Origin: Planctomycetia bacterium
GTDB taxonomy: Bacteria; Planctomycetota; Planctomycetia; Pirellulales; PNKZ01
Direction of reading: 5' to 3'
DNA length: 54,641 nucleotides
Assembly (NCBI GenBank): GCA_021413845.1
Contig: JAIOPP010000015.1
Span: 1-54,641 of the forward strand
Under the pieces are notes generated by a model. The model was given only the letters and a program-made list of their open reading frames with translations. It made no database searches and was not told where the DNA came from. How positions within the stretch are numbered: position 1 is the first letter of the stretch; each line of letters opens with the position of its first letter. The position numbers and the translations under genes were made by a program. Shown in pieces: positions 24,161-32,475 of the stretch.

Positions 24161-26209
24161 ATGGCGGTGGCGCTGGCAACGATCGTTAAGCAACTGGAAG
24201 ACAGCGGCATCGTTGCGCCCGGCAAATTAGAAAACTTCGTACCGCCGAAGGCGCATCCGACGAGCGTGGAAGAGCTCGTTGCCGAACTCGTCAAGCAACA
24301 TCATCTGACGAAGTTTCAGGCGGCCCAGGTGACGGGCGGTCGCGCCAAATCACTGATCCTCGGGGGCTACACGATCTTGGACAAGATCGGCGCGGGCGGC
24401 ATGGGGCAAGTCTTCAAGGCCCAGCATCGGCGGATGGATCGCGTCGTGGCGATCAAGATGCTGCCGCCCACCATGACGAAAGACCCGGCGGCCGTGGCGA
24501 GATTCGAGCGCGAAGTGCGCGCGGCGGCTAAGCTCGAACACCCGAATATCGTCACTACCTACGACGCCGATCAGGTCAACGGCGTCCACTTCATGGTGAT
24601 GCAGTACGTCGAGGGGCAAGACCTCTCGCAACTGGTCAAGCAGAACGGGCCGTTCCCGGTCGCGAAGGCAACGAACTATCTGCTGCAGGCGGCACGGGGC
24701 TTGGAATTCGCACACGGCGAAGGAGTCGTGCATCGCGACATCAAGCCCGGCAATTTGTTATTAGACAAAAAGGGGACCGTCAAGATTCTCGATATGGGCT
24801 TGGCCCGCATCGAGTCGGCGGCGGGAGTCGAAGCGCAAGCGGAGTTGACCGGCACCGGCGCCGTGATGGGAACCGTCGACTACATGGCCCCGGAACAGGC
24901 GCTGAGCACCAAGAACGCCGACGCGCGGGCCGATATTTACAGTCTGGGCTGCACGCTTTACTACTTGCTGGTCGGCCGCCCGGCGTACGAAGGAGAAACG
25001 ATCACGGCGAAACTCGTGGCGCATCAGGCCCATGCGATTCCGGAACTCCGCAAAGCGTGCAGCGAAGCATCTCCGGAACTCGAAGCGATCTTTCAACAGA
25101 TGCTAGCCAAGCGGATCGCTGAGCGCTATCAGTCGATGAGTGCATTGATCGCCGATTTGGAACGATTGGGAACGAGTTCGACGACGTCTTCCGACGCCGC
25201 GCCTACTGTGAGGCCTGTGAATTCGGAGCCCAGCGGCTTCACGGTCGGGCCGAGCATTCAGATCGCCCCGACGGTACGGAAGACCGCCAACACGGTAAAG
25301 ATACCGGCGCACGACGGCATGGCTTCAGCAGCCGGGCTCGGGGCACTGCGGTGGAATAAGAAGACGGCGGTGATCATCGGCGGCTGGACTTTGGTCTGTG
25401 CGGGCCTGATCGCCGGGCTTGTGCTTTCTTCGCGAAAACCGCCGGAGCCGGAAGTCGTCATTTCCGTGCCGATCGCAAAGACCGCGACTCCCCCGCCGCC
25501 GCCGCTCATCGATTACGCCCTCGAGTTCGCCGGATCGGGCTATGCGACGACGCCGATTTTCTTCGATGGCAAGCATCCGATCACCGTCGAAGCGTATGTG
25601 ACACCGGAGATCACCTCCGGCTCGATCATCGGCGACGGCGAGGGAGACCGCGGCATTTCGTTGCACGTCAACGATTCCGGTTGGCAATTCGCAATCCACT
25701 ATGGGGGCGCTGTTTCGACTTCGATCAAGCCTCCCCTGGCGATGCGGTCCGTGCATTTGGCGGGCGTATGGGACGGCGCGAAAGCGCAGCTGTTCGTCGA
25801 CGGCATCCCCCAGCCGGAGGTTCGCTCGTCGACGATTTTCGCGACGGGTATGCCGCTCTTGATCGGGGCGAACCCCGACAACGCGGTCAAGGAACCGCCG
25901 CACTTTTTGGGAACTCAGATGCGGTTCCGCGGCATCATCAACGAAGTCCGCATCTCGAAAACGGCTCGCTATCGGAAGCACTTCGAGCCCGAGAAGCGGT
26001 TCACGCCCGACGCGGACACGCTGGCTCTCTATCACTTCGATGAGAATCGGGGGATGACGGCGCGCGATGCCTCCGCGAACGGCAACCATGCGACGATCTA
26101 CGGCGCAAGGTGGGTACGAGCCACCGCGCTGCCGGGAAGCAAATCAGCGACTCCGGCAGTCCCCGAACCGACGGCGTCGGCCCCACCGACCGCCACGCAG
26201 GGCTCGTAA
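24161..26209 (+). CDS. serine/threonine protein kinase with LamG-type tail
   Basis: Protein of 682 residues; ATG 24161 preceded by GGGGA. A planctomycete-type N-terminal helical segment (1-65) is followed by a kinase domain at about 70-335: glycine loop KIGAGGMGQVF, catalytic Lys99 (VVAIKML), HRDIKPGNLL near 190, metal site as DMG rather than DFG, and APE in MAPEQAL. A transmembrane helix lies at about 407-428 (IIGGWTLVCAGLIAGLVLSS). The external part (about 450-650) is a concanavalin/LamG-like jelly-roll (YALEFAGSGYATT; LFVDG; LYHFDENRGMTARDASANGN). A membrane receptor-like kinase that may sense a carbohydrate or protein ligand; ligand unknown. Confidence 0.92.
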   Translation: MAVALATIVKQLEDSGIVAPGKLENFVPPKAHPTSVEELVAELVKQHHLTKFQAAQVTGGRAKSLILGGYTILDKIGAGGMGQVFKAQHRRMDRVVAIKMLPPTMTKDPAAVARFEREVRAAAKLEHPNIVTTYDADQVNGVHFMVMQYVEGQDLSQLVKQNGPFPVAKATNYLLQAARGLEFAHGEGVVHRDIKPGNLLLDKKGTVKILDMGLARIESAAGVEAQAELTGTGAVMGTVDYMAPEQALSTKNADARADIYSLGCTLYYLLVGRPAYEGETITAKLVAHQAHAIPELRKACSEASPELEAIFQQMLAKRIAERYQSMSALIADLERLGTSSTTSSDAAPTVRPVNSEPSGFTVGPSIQIAPTVRKTANTVKIPAHDGMASAAGLGALRWNKKTAVIIGGWTLVCAGLIAGLVLSSRKPPEPEVVISVPIAKTATPPPPPLIDYALEFAGSGYATTPIFFDGKHPITVEAYVTPEITSGSIIGDGEGDRGISLHVNDSGWQFAIHYGGAVSTSIKPPLAMRSVHLAGVWDGAKAQLFVDGIPQPEVRSSTIFATGMPLLIGANPDNAVKEPPHFLGTQMRFRGIINEVRISKTARYRKHFEPEKRFTPDADTLALYHFDENRGMTARDASANGNHATIYGARWVRATALPGSKSATPAVPEPTASAPPTATQGS

Positions 26210-26267
26210 TTTCATACACTCGATCGCACTTCGGCGGTCTAATACCTGTTCGGCGACAACTTCGACG

Positions 26268-26636
26268 ATGCTCAATTTGCTTTTCCTCGTCGTTTTCGTC
26301 GTCGTGGGATATCGCTCGGCAACGATTCGTCGAAGCGCCGTCGCCGTTGTAAACCTCGCCTTGCTGGGGCTTGCGATTCAAGCCGCAGCTTTCTCAGCAG
26401 TCAACTGGGAGCTGTCGACGAACACGTCGGGCGAATCAAAAGCGTGGTTTCAAACGTTCGCAACCGTTGGGATCGTGGTCGCAGCTGTTGTGTTTCTAGC
26501 ATTCCTGTTGATTTCGTTTCCTAGCTCGACTTCGTTTTCGAATCGGTCGCTTTCGTTGCTGTCCGGAGCGTCTCTTGCGTTCATGGGGATCTGGTTTTGG
26601 TCGGTCTCCCGAATTCCGTGGCTCAACTGGTTTTAG
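26268..26636 (+). CDS. small membrane protein
   Basis: Protein of 122 residues from ATG 26268, with four hydrophobic segments (NLLFLVVFVVVGY; VAVVNLALLGLAIQAAAF; GIVVAAVVFLAFLLISF; LSGASLAFMGIWFW). No family recognised. There is no good ribosome-binding site. It ends two bases before an attC-like motif, the position expected for an integron cassette gene. Confidence 0.5.
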   Translation: MLNLLFLVVFVVVGYRSATIRRSAVAVVNLALLGLAIQAAAFSAVNWELSTNTSGESKAWFQTFATVGIVVAAVVFLAFLLISFPSSTSFSNRSLSLLSGASLAFMGIWFWSVSRIPWLNWF

Positions 26637-26638
26637 TC

Positions 26639-26708
26639 GCCTAACAACGTGATCCAGCCGATCCGCAACAGTTCGATATTAGCGTCGTTCGCTTCGGCCG
26701 CGTTATAC
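26639..26708 (+). repeat. attC-like recombination site (weak)
   Basis: Starts with GCCTAAC, a match to the R'' consensus RYYYAAC, two bases after the preceding stop, and ends with GTTATAC, an imperfect GTTRRRY. Internal CAGCCGA and TTCGGC can pair. Weaker than the next site but in the right place between two small genes. Confidence 0.35.
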
Positions 26709-26729
26709 TGCTAATCGATCCCGCTCGGC
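26688..26729 (+). repeat. 42-bp repeated leader, copy 1
   Basis: 36 of 42 bases match 34206-34247, including TATACTGCT and TCGATCCCGCTCGGC. TATACT (26704-26709) may be a -10 box. In this copy CCCGCTC and GAGCGGG form a perfect seven-base hairpin. It precedes the interrupted VOC gene by about 40 bases. Confidence 0.8.
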
Positions 26730-26766
26730 GTGAGCGGGCGGCTGATCTTTTCGTTCGGCAAAGAAA

Positions 26767-27135
26767 ATGAAAGCCGCACCTTCGGTCTAGAGCATCCTGC
26801 TTTACGTTCGAGACCCACGGAAGATCGCTGATTTCTACGTCGAGCATTTTGCCTTCATCCAGAAGCCGCAGGTGCATGACGATTTGATCGAGGTCTCGTC
26901 ATCGGGCGGAACCTTTTCCTTGCTGATCCACCAAGCATCAAAAGGACACCGTCTCGGCCAATCCTGCATCAAGCTTGTGTTCGATATCGTGGATATCGAA
27001 GCCTTCAAGAAGGAATCGGAGAAGAAGGGTTTGAAGTTCGGTATGACCTACAAGGGAAAAGGCTACGAGTTCGCGAATGCCCGCGACCCGGCAAAAAATC
27101 CCATTCAGATATCTAGCACGGCATTCCTGAAATGA
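26767..27135 (+). pseudogene. VOC/glyoxalase family gene with in-frame TAG
   Basis: From ATG 26767 the reading frame is MKAAPSV, then TAG at 26788-26790, then SILLYVRDPRKIADFYVEHF and onward to 27135. The remaining 114 codons are a complete VOC fold (RDPRKIADFYVEHF; FDIVDIEAFKKESEKKG; FANARDPAKNPIQI), so only the eighth codon breaks a typical start of this family. VOC proteins bind a metal and act as dioxygenases, lyases or resistance proteins; this member's substrate is unknown. A point mutation, a sequencing error or readthrough would explain it. It is followed by the best attC-like site. Confidence 0.8.
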
Positions 27136-27142
27136 AGAAAGA

Positions 27143-27234
27143 GCCGAACTAGTCGCTCCACTTGACGCGGCGGCGTGTACTCGTTTCAAATCATTGACGC
27201 ACCTGCCGCGGCGCAGGTGAGCAACACGTTAGGC
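27143..27234 (+). repeat. attC-like recombination site
   Basis: 92 bp between two small genes. It begins with GCCGAAC and ends with GTTAGGC, a perfect R' box (GTTRRRY). The two halves form an imperfect long palindrome: the first bases GCCGAACTAGTCGCTCCAC align with the reverse complement of the end, GCCTAACGTGTTGCTCACC. Unpaired bases are offset as in integron attC hairpins. The next gene starts nine bases after GTTAGGC, as cassette genes do. Confidence 0.6.
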
Positions 27235-27243
27235 GGTGAGACA

Positions 27244-27663
27244 ATGCCAGCCTTTCTTCTCTCTGCAATGCTGCTTTTTGCAGCCGATCCCACTTCAAAG
27301 CCGCCTAGCGTTAACGGCTCATGGGAGTTGGACACCGGCTACTTGGGCGTTACGCTCGCTTTGAAAGGCGACACGTTCGAGTATTGGTTTTATTCCGACG
27401 TCATTTCCGACGACGAGCCGAAGTATCCCATTCGCGGGAAGGTGCTTTATCGAAGCAATTCGATAGTGCTCGTGCCCCCGGAGGGACAAAAGGTCTACTC
27501 GACGACATGGCGGCTGGTTGTTGACGACGGAGAGATTTGCCTCTTGGCAGACCACGACCTACCGGATCATCGTCCACCGAGATCACCTTCCGGCCGGTTA
27601 CTGCATAAAGTTGCGGACGACGTGTCGCCGTCACCCACTAAACAGTCACCGACTGGAAAATAG
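27244..27663 (+). CDS. secreted hypothetical protein (cassette-like gene)
   Basis: Protein of 139 residues from ATG 27244 with GGTGAG upstream. The N-terminus (PAFLLSAMLLFAADPTS) is a short signal peptide, so export is likely. The mature part has alternating strands (GSWELDTGYLGVTLALKGD; DDGEICLLADHDLPD) suggesting a small beta-barrel, but I recognise no family. It starts directly after an attC-like site and is followed by another. Confidence 0.55.
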   Translation: MPAFLLSAMLLFAADPTSKPPSVNGSWELDTGYLGVTLALKGDTFEYWFYSDVISDDEPKYPIRGKVLYRSNSIVLVPPEGQKVYSTTWRLVVDDGEICLLADHDLPDHRPPRSPSGRLLHKVADDVSPSPTKQSPTGK

Positions 27664-27675
27664 TCTGACCGGGTA

Positions 27676-27826
27676 GCCTAACCACCCGATGCAGCCGGCC
27701 CGCGCTCACGGCAGTTCTACGAGCACGTTCCGCAGTTTCGCTATCGGTTCCGCGGCAGCGGGTTCACGCTGCACACTCTACCGGCCTCCCGCGAGCCAAG
27801 GCGATCGGTCAAGTCGCCGGTTAGCG
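27676..27826. repeat. attC-like recombination site between convergent genes
   Basis: Begins with GCCTAAC followed by CACCCGATGCAGCCGG and ends with GTTAGCG, which overlaps the stop codon of the minus-strand gene at 27821. The two ends are partly complementary (GCCTAACC against the reverse complement CGCTAACC). At 151 bp it is long but within the attC range. It can be read as the site following either convergent gene. Confidence 0.45.
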
Positions 27827-28882
27827 ATTCGGCCAATCGGGATACTCCCACAGCCACTTTCCGGCGTCCGGATCAACTGTGGGCAGAGAAAATTTTTCGA
27901 CCGGAAACGGCTTCGTCGAGAAGAGCAGGCCTTCCCGATACTCTTCCAGATTCAGCACCGCTCGGAAGCCGGCGATGCCTCGCACGAGAAAGCTTCCCGA
28001 CCAGGGACGATCACCTTTGACCAAGCCTTCGTAAACAACTGCTTGCGATTTGAGCGGCGCGAATCCCACTCCTTCGCTTTCGGATCCGATTTCTGCGATC
28101 GGCTTTCGAATCGGGGCGTAGATCACATCTCGGCCGTCGCCGTTATGCTCGCGGCGTTGTGCTCGGAACGTAAAACCATCCGCGTAAAACTGAGTCCGAT
28201 GTTCCAACACGCCTGCGTTGTAGACCGACATTTCGCGAAGCCGATTGTTTTCACCGAAGCTCACCTGAACGCCGTGAAGGACCTGCTTCCCGTCCTGTTC
28301 TTGGTAGGAACGGACGTTGCCGCGGTCAGGGCTCCAGTATCGTATGACGTTCAGCCGCGCCGTCGGGAGCGGAGGTAGAGGCTCGGCATCAAGCAGACCT
28401 TCGAATTTACCCGTCAGCGTGCGAAACTCTTCGAGAAATTCCTTCGACGTCCGTTCGGGATATCTCAGATGGATGTAGAGATGGCAATCCAATTTCTTCG
28501 AGTACGGGGCCGAGAGATAGAGCTTGAAGTATCGCAGGTCGAACTCTTGCGGAACCGCCGCCGCACCGAGGTAAGCACCTGAACGCAATTCGATGTCGCA
28601 GCTAATCCCACCTGGCTGCGGTCCGCTCTCTTCGCGAGCGTCCTGCCATCCCGTTCCACCGCGGCCAGGATCGTGAATCAGGAACTTTCGCGTCTGAAAC
28701 TCGAAGTGAATCGTGTCGCCTTGGAGGGTGACCGTCGCCTCTGGGTAATGTTTCTCGACGAGTTTCCGCACCTCGCTCAGCAACGGCTTGAGACCTGGTT
28801 GAGGAGGGGCCGCTGATAACCGACTCACGGTCGCAGCTAGAAGACAGAAGATGGTCATCGCTGCAATGAAACGCTTGTGCAT
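27821..28882 (-). CDS. secreted hypothetical protein
   Basis: Protein of 353 residues from ATG 28882, with AGAGG six bases upstream. MHKRFIAAMTIFCLLAATVS is a Sec signal peptide with likely cleavage after SAA. The mature protein is rich in beta strands and charged residues (HFEFQTRKFLIHDPGRGGTG; YSKKLDCHLYIHLRYPERT). No family recognised. Its stop lies inside an attC-like site. Confidence 0.65.
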   Translation of the reverse strand: MHKRFIAAMTIFCLLAATVSRLSAAPPQPGLKPLLSEVRKLVEKHYPEATVTLQGDTIHFEFQTRKFLIHDPGRGGTGWQDAREESGPQPGGISCDIELRSGAYLGAAAVPQEFDLRYFKLYLSAPYSKKLDCHLYIHLRYPERTSKEFLEEFRTLTGKFEGLLDAEPLPPLPTARLNVIRYWSPDRGNVRSYQEQDGKQVLHGVQVSFGENNRLREMSVYNAGVLEHRTQFYADGFTFRAQRREHNGDGRDVIYAPIRKPIAEIGSESEGVGFAPLKSQAVVYEGLVKGDRPWSGSFLVRGIAGFRAVLNLEEYREGLLFSTKPFPVEKFSLPTVDPDAGKWLWEYPDWPNR

Positions 28883-28987
28883 CAGAGACCTCTTGTATCC
28901 GGCTTCAGCCCATGTCGACGCAGGGCTAAGACGCACCTCGGCAAGCGAAAGTTCCAGATTAATCGGGCTCGGCTTGTACGATTGCCG

Positions 28988-29078
28988 GCGATCCGAACTC
29001 GTTGACGAAAAAGAAGCAGGAATACGTCATTACGAAATCGGACATGGGCCCACCGCTACTATTAATCCGACGTTAGGT
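28988..29078 (-). repeat. attC-like site after the ankyrin gene (weak)
   Basis: Read on minus, ACCTAAC (29078-29072) matches the R'' consensus exactly and contains the stop of the ankyrin-repeat gene. The other end has GTTCGGA (28994-28988), only a partial GTTRRRY. The palindrome is weak. Included because of position and orientation. Confidence 0.3.
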
Positions 29079-29612
29079 GCCGACGGCACGGGCATCGGCG
29101 ATTCGACGACCACTTTCACGCCCGCCATGTTGGCGAAGCAAATCGGCTAGGGCAAGGTGATTCGCCTGTAGCGCCCAATCCAAGGCCGTCCATTCCCCCG
29201 GCGCGCCAGGTTGCTTTGGATACGTCGGCACATTCGGATCGGCACCGGCCTCCAGAAGGATGCGGCAGACTTCCAGTTGACCGTGCATCGCCGTAGTCGC
29301 AACGGGCGTCACATGGGGATATTCCGGACCGGCATCGCGGAGATTCAGGTCGGCACCGCTGCGAAGCAAGATCCGCACGACTTCGACGCGCCCTTGCTCT
29401 GCGGCGGCCGTCAGCGGCGTCTGTCCGTCGGCGTGGTGCCAGCCCCATTTTTTCGGTGTATTCGGATCGACGCCCAACCAGAGGCATAATCGCACCGTGT
29501 CGACATCGCCTCGCGCGGCGGCGTGAGTCAAAGTGTTCGGATCGGGCCACGCGAACCGGATCGCGATTCCGATGACTACGACGGGTGCGATAAAAAACCA
29601 TCGCCGTTGCAT
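29073..29612 (-). CDS. ankyrin-repeat membrane-anchored protein
   Basis: Protein of 179 residues. The start (FFIAPVVVIGIAIRFAW) is a signal anchor. Four ankyrin repeats follow: LTHAAARGDVDTVRLCLWLG, TPLTAAAEQGRVEVVRILL, PVATTAMHGQLEVCRILLEA and TALDWALQANHLALADLL. Ankyrin proteins bind other proteins; no partner is indicated. Its stop codon is part of an attC-like box. Confidence 0.82.
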   Translation of the reverse strand: MQRRWFFIAPVVVIGIAIRFAWPDPNTLTHAAARGDVDTVRLCLWLGVDPNTPKKWGWHHADGQTPLTAAAEQGRVEVVRILLRSGADLNLRDAGPEYPHVTPVATTAMHGQLEVCRILLEAGADPNVPTYPKQPGAPGEWTALDWALQANHLALADLLRQHGGRESGRRIADARAVGT

Positions 29613-29791
29613 GCGTCATTCTCGGGATAGCAGTCGGCGGCATTCCACTTGTACCGAATCGCCTTTGCAAGTCGGCAAATTAGGCCAAGTCCATTTTGCG
29701 CCGGCGGCTCGACACTCCGCAACATCTTGTGCGCTGCCGGCCGATCGGAGCGCGGTAGGTTACCGGAATCCACGAACCGGGGGCCCGCGAC

Positions 29792-29905
29792 ATGAATTCC
29801 AACGATCTTACGAAAGAGGCGTTGCCGCAATTCGCAGCCGACGCGCTGAGTTGCAAGGCGTTCTCTCACAAGCTGATTGCGAGGATGAAGCAGCGAGGCT
29901 TTCCG
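29792..29905 (+). pseudogene. fragment of a small planctomycete protein
   Basis: ATG 29792 begins a plausible protein start (MNSNDLTKEALPQFAADALS, then HKLIARMKQRGFP) that resembles a small helical family I associate with this phylum. After about 38 codons the frame continues only through antisense of the minus-strand gene at 29866. Probably a truncated remnant; low certainty. Confidence 0.3.
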
Positions 29906-30363
29906 ATGCGGCGGGCGATCCAGATGGCAGGTAGTACACCTGATGCGAGTGCCAAGAACCAGCAAGGTATGAGTACGCCATCGATGAGAAGCAGAAGAGG
30001 GCCGTCGGCCATCGCACCCGAGACGCGGCTGAAGCCGAGAACGACGTTGGGTTGCGGCACCATGCCGTCGCGTACGGTGAATGCATCAGGATGGATCGTA
30101 GATGCATCGCGTTCGTCCCGATCGCCGAGGAAGCCTCTCGGGGAGAGAACCGAGAATCGAATCGAACCGATCCACAACGACCCGCGAAATAGTTGGGCGT
30201 CGTAGGAATCGGTGACGATGACGTTTGGCGTCGATTCTCGAACGACCGCCCAACCAAGAGCGTCGGCGGGTGGCGCAGTACGAAACCAACTGATGACCGC
30301 GATCACGAAAAACGCGGCGGAAGCTAAGGCAGATATCGGCAGGAAGGAAACTCGACGAAGCAT
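29866..30363 (-). CDS. two-helix membrane protein
   Basis: Protein of 165 residues from ATG 30363 (AAGAG upstream); ATG 30393 would add ten. Transmembrane segments lie near the start (ISALASAAFFVIAVISWF) and end (LLLLIDGVLIPCWFLALASG). The loop between contains strands and charged residues. No family recognised. It lies alone in the accessory region. Confidence 0.55.
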   Translation of the reverse strand: MLRRVSFLPISALASAAFFVIAVISWFRTAPPADALGWAVVRESTPNVIVTDSYDAQLFRGSLWIGSIRFSVLSPRGFLGDRDERDASTIHPDAFTVRDGMVPQPNVVLGFSRVSGAMADGPLLLLIDGVLIPCWFLALASGVLPAIWIARRIGKPRCFILAISL

Positions 30364-30652
30364 TGGGTTACTCTTCCCACGGTTCATGATCACCCGATCG
30401 ATTTCGTAGCGATTATTGGCGGCAAAGTCAAAATCATTGTCTCTTCACGCCAGGAGTCTATGGTACGGCGGGATGCGTTGTAAAACGCGGTTACTATTTC
30501 GCTCCTCTAATGTATGTTGCGGAATCGGCAGCGTACGCTATCGACCGTGCGCGATGGCGATGAGCGGTCAAGAGTGCGGGACCTTTGCTTCCATCGCACC
30601 AGCCCCGATACTGTCGCAGCTTCGATACTCCTTGCTCAATACCGGTGCCTCC

Positions 30653-31246
30653 ATGTTCCGCTCGCTCGTCCTCGCCATACTTCTTTTCGTCGGTTGCTCC
30701 AAGCCCGAGGTTGCAAAAGTCGAAGTTCCCGTCGGCGGCAGCGCATCGATCGTACCGCAGTCTACGGAAACCGTCATTCGCGATGATGCGCTCGCCATGC
30801 CGATGAGTCGTCTTGAAATCGTCGAGGCATTGCGGGCGCGTGGCTTCGATCTGAAGTTCAATCCGATCGCGCCGGCAGGAGGCGGACGGTTCATGTACTC
30901 CCACGACGAGAGCGGGGCAATCGTCACTTTCTTCGACTATTTCGGTAAGACACGCCGTCTTTTTATCGTTACTGAAATCGACAACCCGGCTGAAGGAAAG
31001 GTGCCGGGGTCCGTGAGCTTGATCAGCGCGACGTGTGAAATACTCACTAAGCTGCCAGGTAAGACGAGCATGGAATTGCTAAGTCGCGCCATTCAAGAAA
31101 CGCAAGCGGCCGAAAAAGAGGGAACCGCGCTGCTGCAGCTTTACGGCATCGTCGCTCACGACGTGATCGTGCAAACCAAGTTCGTCGCCGGCATCGGACT
31201 TCGGGTCTCGTTCATGCCCGATCCGCAATCTCACAATTGGAACTGA
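30653..31246 (+). CDS. lipoprotein of unknown function
   Basis: Protein of 197 residues from ATG 30653. MFRSLVLAILLFVGCSK is a lipoprotein signal with lipobox LFVGC; the mature N-terminus would be Cys15, placing it on a membrane. The rest is mixed alpha/beta (LEIVEALRARGFDLKFNPIA; SAIQETQAA-like helix) with no recognised family. The frame is open upstream but without a better start. Confidence 0.65.
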   Translation: MFRSLVLAILLFVGCSKPEVAKVEVPVGGSASIVPQSTETVIRDDALAMPMSRLEIVEALRARGFDLKFNPIAPAGGGRFMYSHDESGAIVTFFDYFGKTRRLFIVTEIDNPAEGKVPGSVSLISATCEILTKLPGKTSMELLSRAIQETQAAEKEGTALLQLYGIVAHDVIVQTKFVAGIGLRVSFMPDPQSHNWN

Positions 31247-31280
31247 TTGGTCCGAATCGTTTCATTCCAGTCCATCGGGA

Positions 31281-32077
31281 TCAAGCCCGACACGCGACGC
31301 GGCCCTTCACGAAGTCCCCCGGCCGTCGCCGACGCGAGGCCCAGACGAGATCGATGCCGTATCGAAATGCCGCACTCACCGCCGGCAGCGTCCAGCGCTC
31401 GCCGTCGGCACGATGGATCCCGCGGTAAAGCAAGTCTGCGTGAATCGCTCGGAGCGTCTCGCCGTGTTCGACCCGACGGCAGATCTCCCGGATCGTCTCC
31501 AGGTCCGGAGCGGGCGGAACAACTTGCTCATCGCGCACGGCCAGCCGAACGGCGGACGGCCGACGCGCTTCCCGGCTGCTCGAGCTACGGCTAAGCCGTC
31601 GCGGATCCGCTGCCGATGGTAGTCGTCGAGCGCTTCTTGCCGAATGCGTTCGAGCTCTGCGTTATCGGACCCGGTCGAAAGATCGATCGTCGAATGATCG
31701 GACAAGACGACGACGACCCGGGCTTTCAGCTTCGCCACCTGCTCGAAGGTTCGATCGCGCAGACGCCATGTCGGACCGAGTGCGATCGCATCGATCAGGA
31801 ACTCGACGTCGCCCGGCTCCAGCGTGCGCATGATCCGTCGCCAGCCGGCGCGTTTGAACAGCGGCCGAGCGACCGATGCCGGATCGTCGACGGCCAGCCG
31901 AGAACGCTCAATCCCCACCAGCACGTTGCGTAGCCGATCGCGGAGCCTGTCGGCATCGCCGAGCCCATAGAAGAAACAAATGCCCGTCTGCCGCCGGCGA
32001 TCGAACGGCGGCGCCGCAGCCCGGTCGCGTTTCATCCGGTTCAGTAGTCGGGAGAGAGAACGGCTCATGCTCGGCAT
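31281..32077 (-). pseudogene. serine-recombinase-like gene with a frameshift
   Basis: The first frame (32077 down to about 31540) encodes SRLLNRMKRDRAAAPPF, FLIDAIALGPTWRLRD, DHSTIDLSTGSDNAELERI and RQRIRDGLAVARAAGKRVGR, the helical and GRP regions of resolvase-type proteins. At 31539-31543 the frame must change (TGG-CC-GTG in place of an expected TGG-GCC-GTG) to continue as AVRDEQVVPPAPDLETIREI and a recombinase-domain-like end to 31281. A one-base deletion accounts for this. The catalytic N-terminal Ser region is not obvious, so it may never have been a standard resolvase. GGAGG precedes ATG 32077. Confidence 0.65.
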
Positions 32078-32116
32078 TGTAGCAAGCCTCCGGAGACCGC
32101 TTACCAGTGGGAGGTA

Positions 32117-32165
32117 GTGGGTTAGTTTGAATTGGTAGCGTCCGCATCAAGTCAAACTGACCCAC
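32117..32165. repeat. 14-bp inverted repeat at a gene end
   Basis: GTGGGTTAGTTTGA (32117-32130) and TCAAACTGACCCAC (32152-32165) are inverted copies with one mismatch and a 21-base spacer. The right arm encodes the last codons and stop of the small membrane-protein gene on minus. It could act as a terminator without T-run or be an end of a mobile segment next to the recombinase remnant. Confidence 0.75.
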
Positions 32166-32463
32166 TAGCCTCGTCCAGCAAATACCAATAGAAACCGCCG
32201 ACGAGTCCCATCCAGACCGAAAAGGCCGCAATGACAAACCAAGAAACTCCGAGTCCGCGTATTCTAGCGTTAGCGAGTCCGAGGGCGCAGCAAGTCGGCA
32301 CTACGAAAACGAAAAACAACGTAGGTACAGGTTCAAGCAACCACCAAGGCGCCGGCGGGGAGGAGATATAGAGCAACGCAAACCAGATGACTGGATAGGC
32401 GACGGCCGTTGTCACTAATCGCGCATTGGGGCTCGTCTTTTTTTCGCGTTCCATGTCCGCCAT
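32152..32463 (-). CDS. small membrane protein
   Basis: Protein of 103 residues with three transmembrane segments (ARLVTTAVAYPVIWFALLYI; EPVPTLFFVFVVPTCCALGL; SWFVIAAFSVWMGLVGGFYW). Start at 32463 or at the fourth codon (ATG 32454); no clear ribosome-binding site decides. No family recognised. Its 3' end lies in an inverted repeat. Confidence 0.55.
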   Translation of the reverse strand: MADMEREKKTSPNARLVTTAVAYPVIWFALLYISSPPAPWWLLEPVPTLFFVFVVPTCCALGLANARIRGLGVSWFVIAAFSVWMGLVGGFYWYLLDEASGSV

Positions 32464-32475
32464 CGTACCGCGCGG

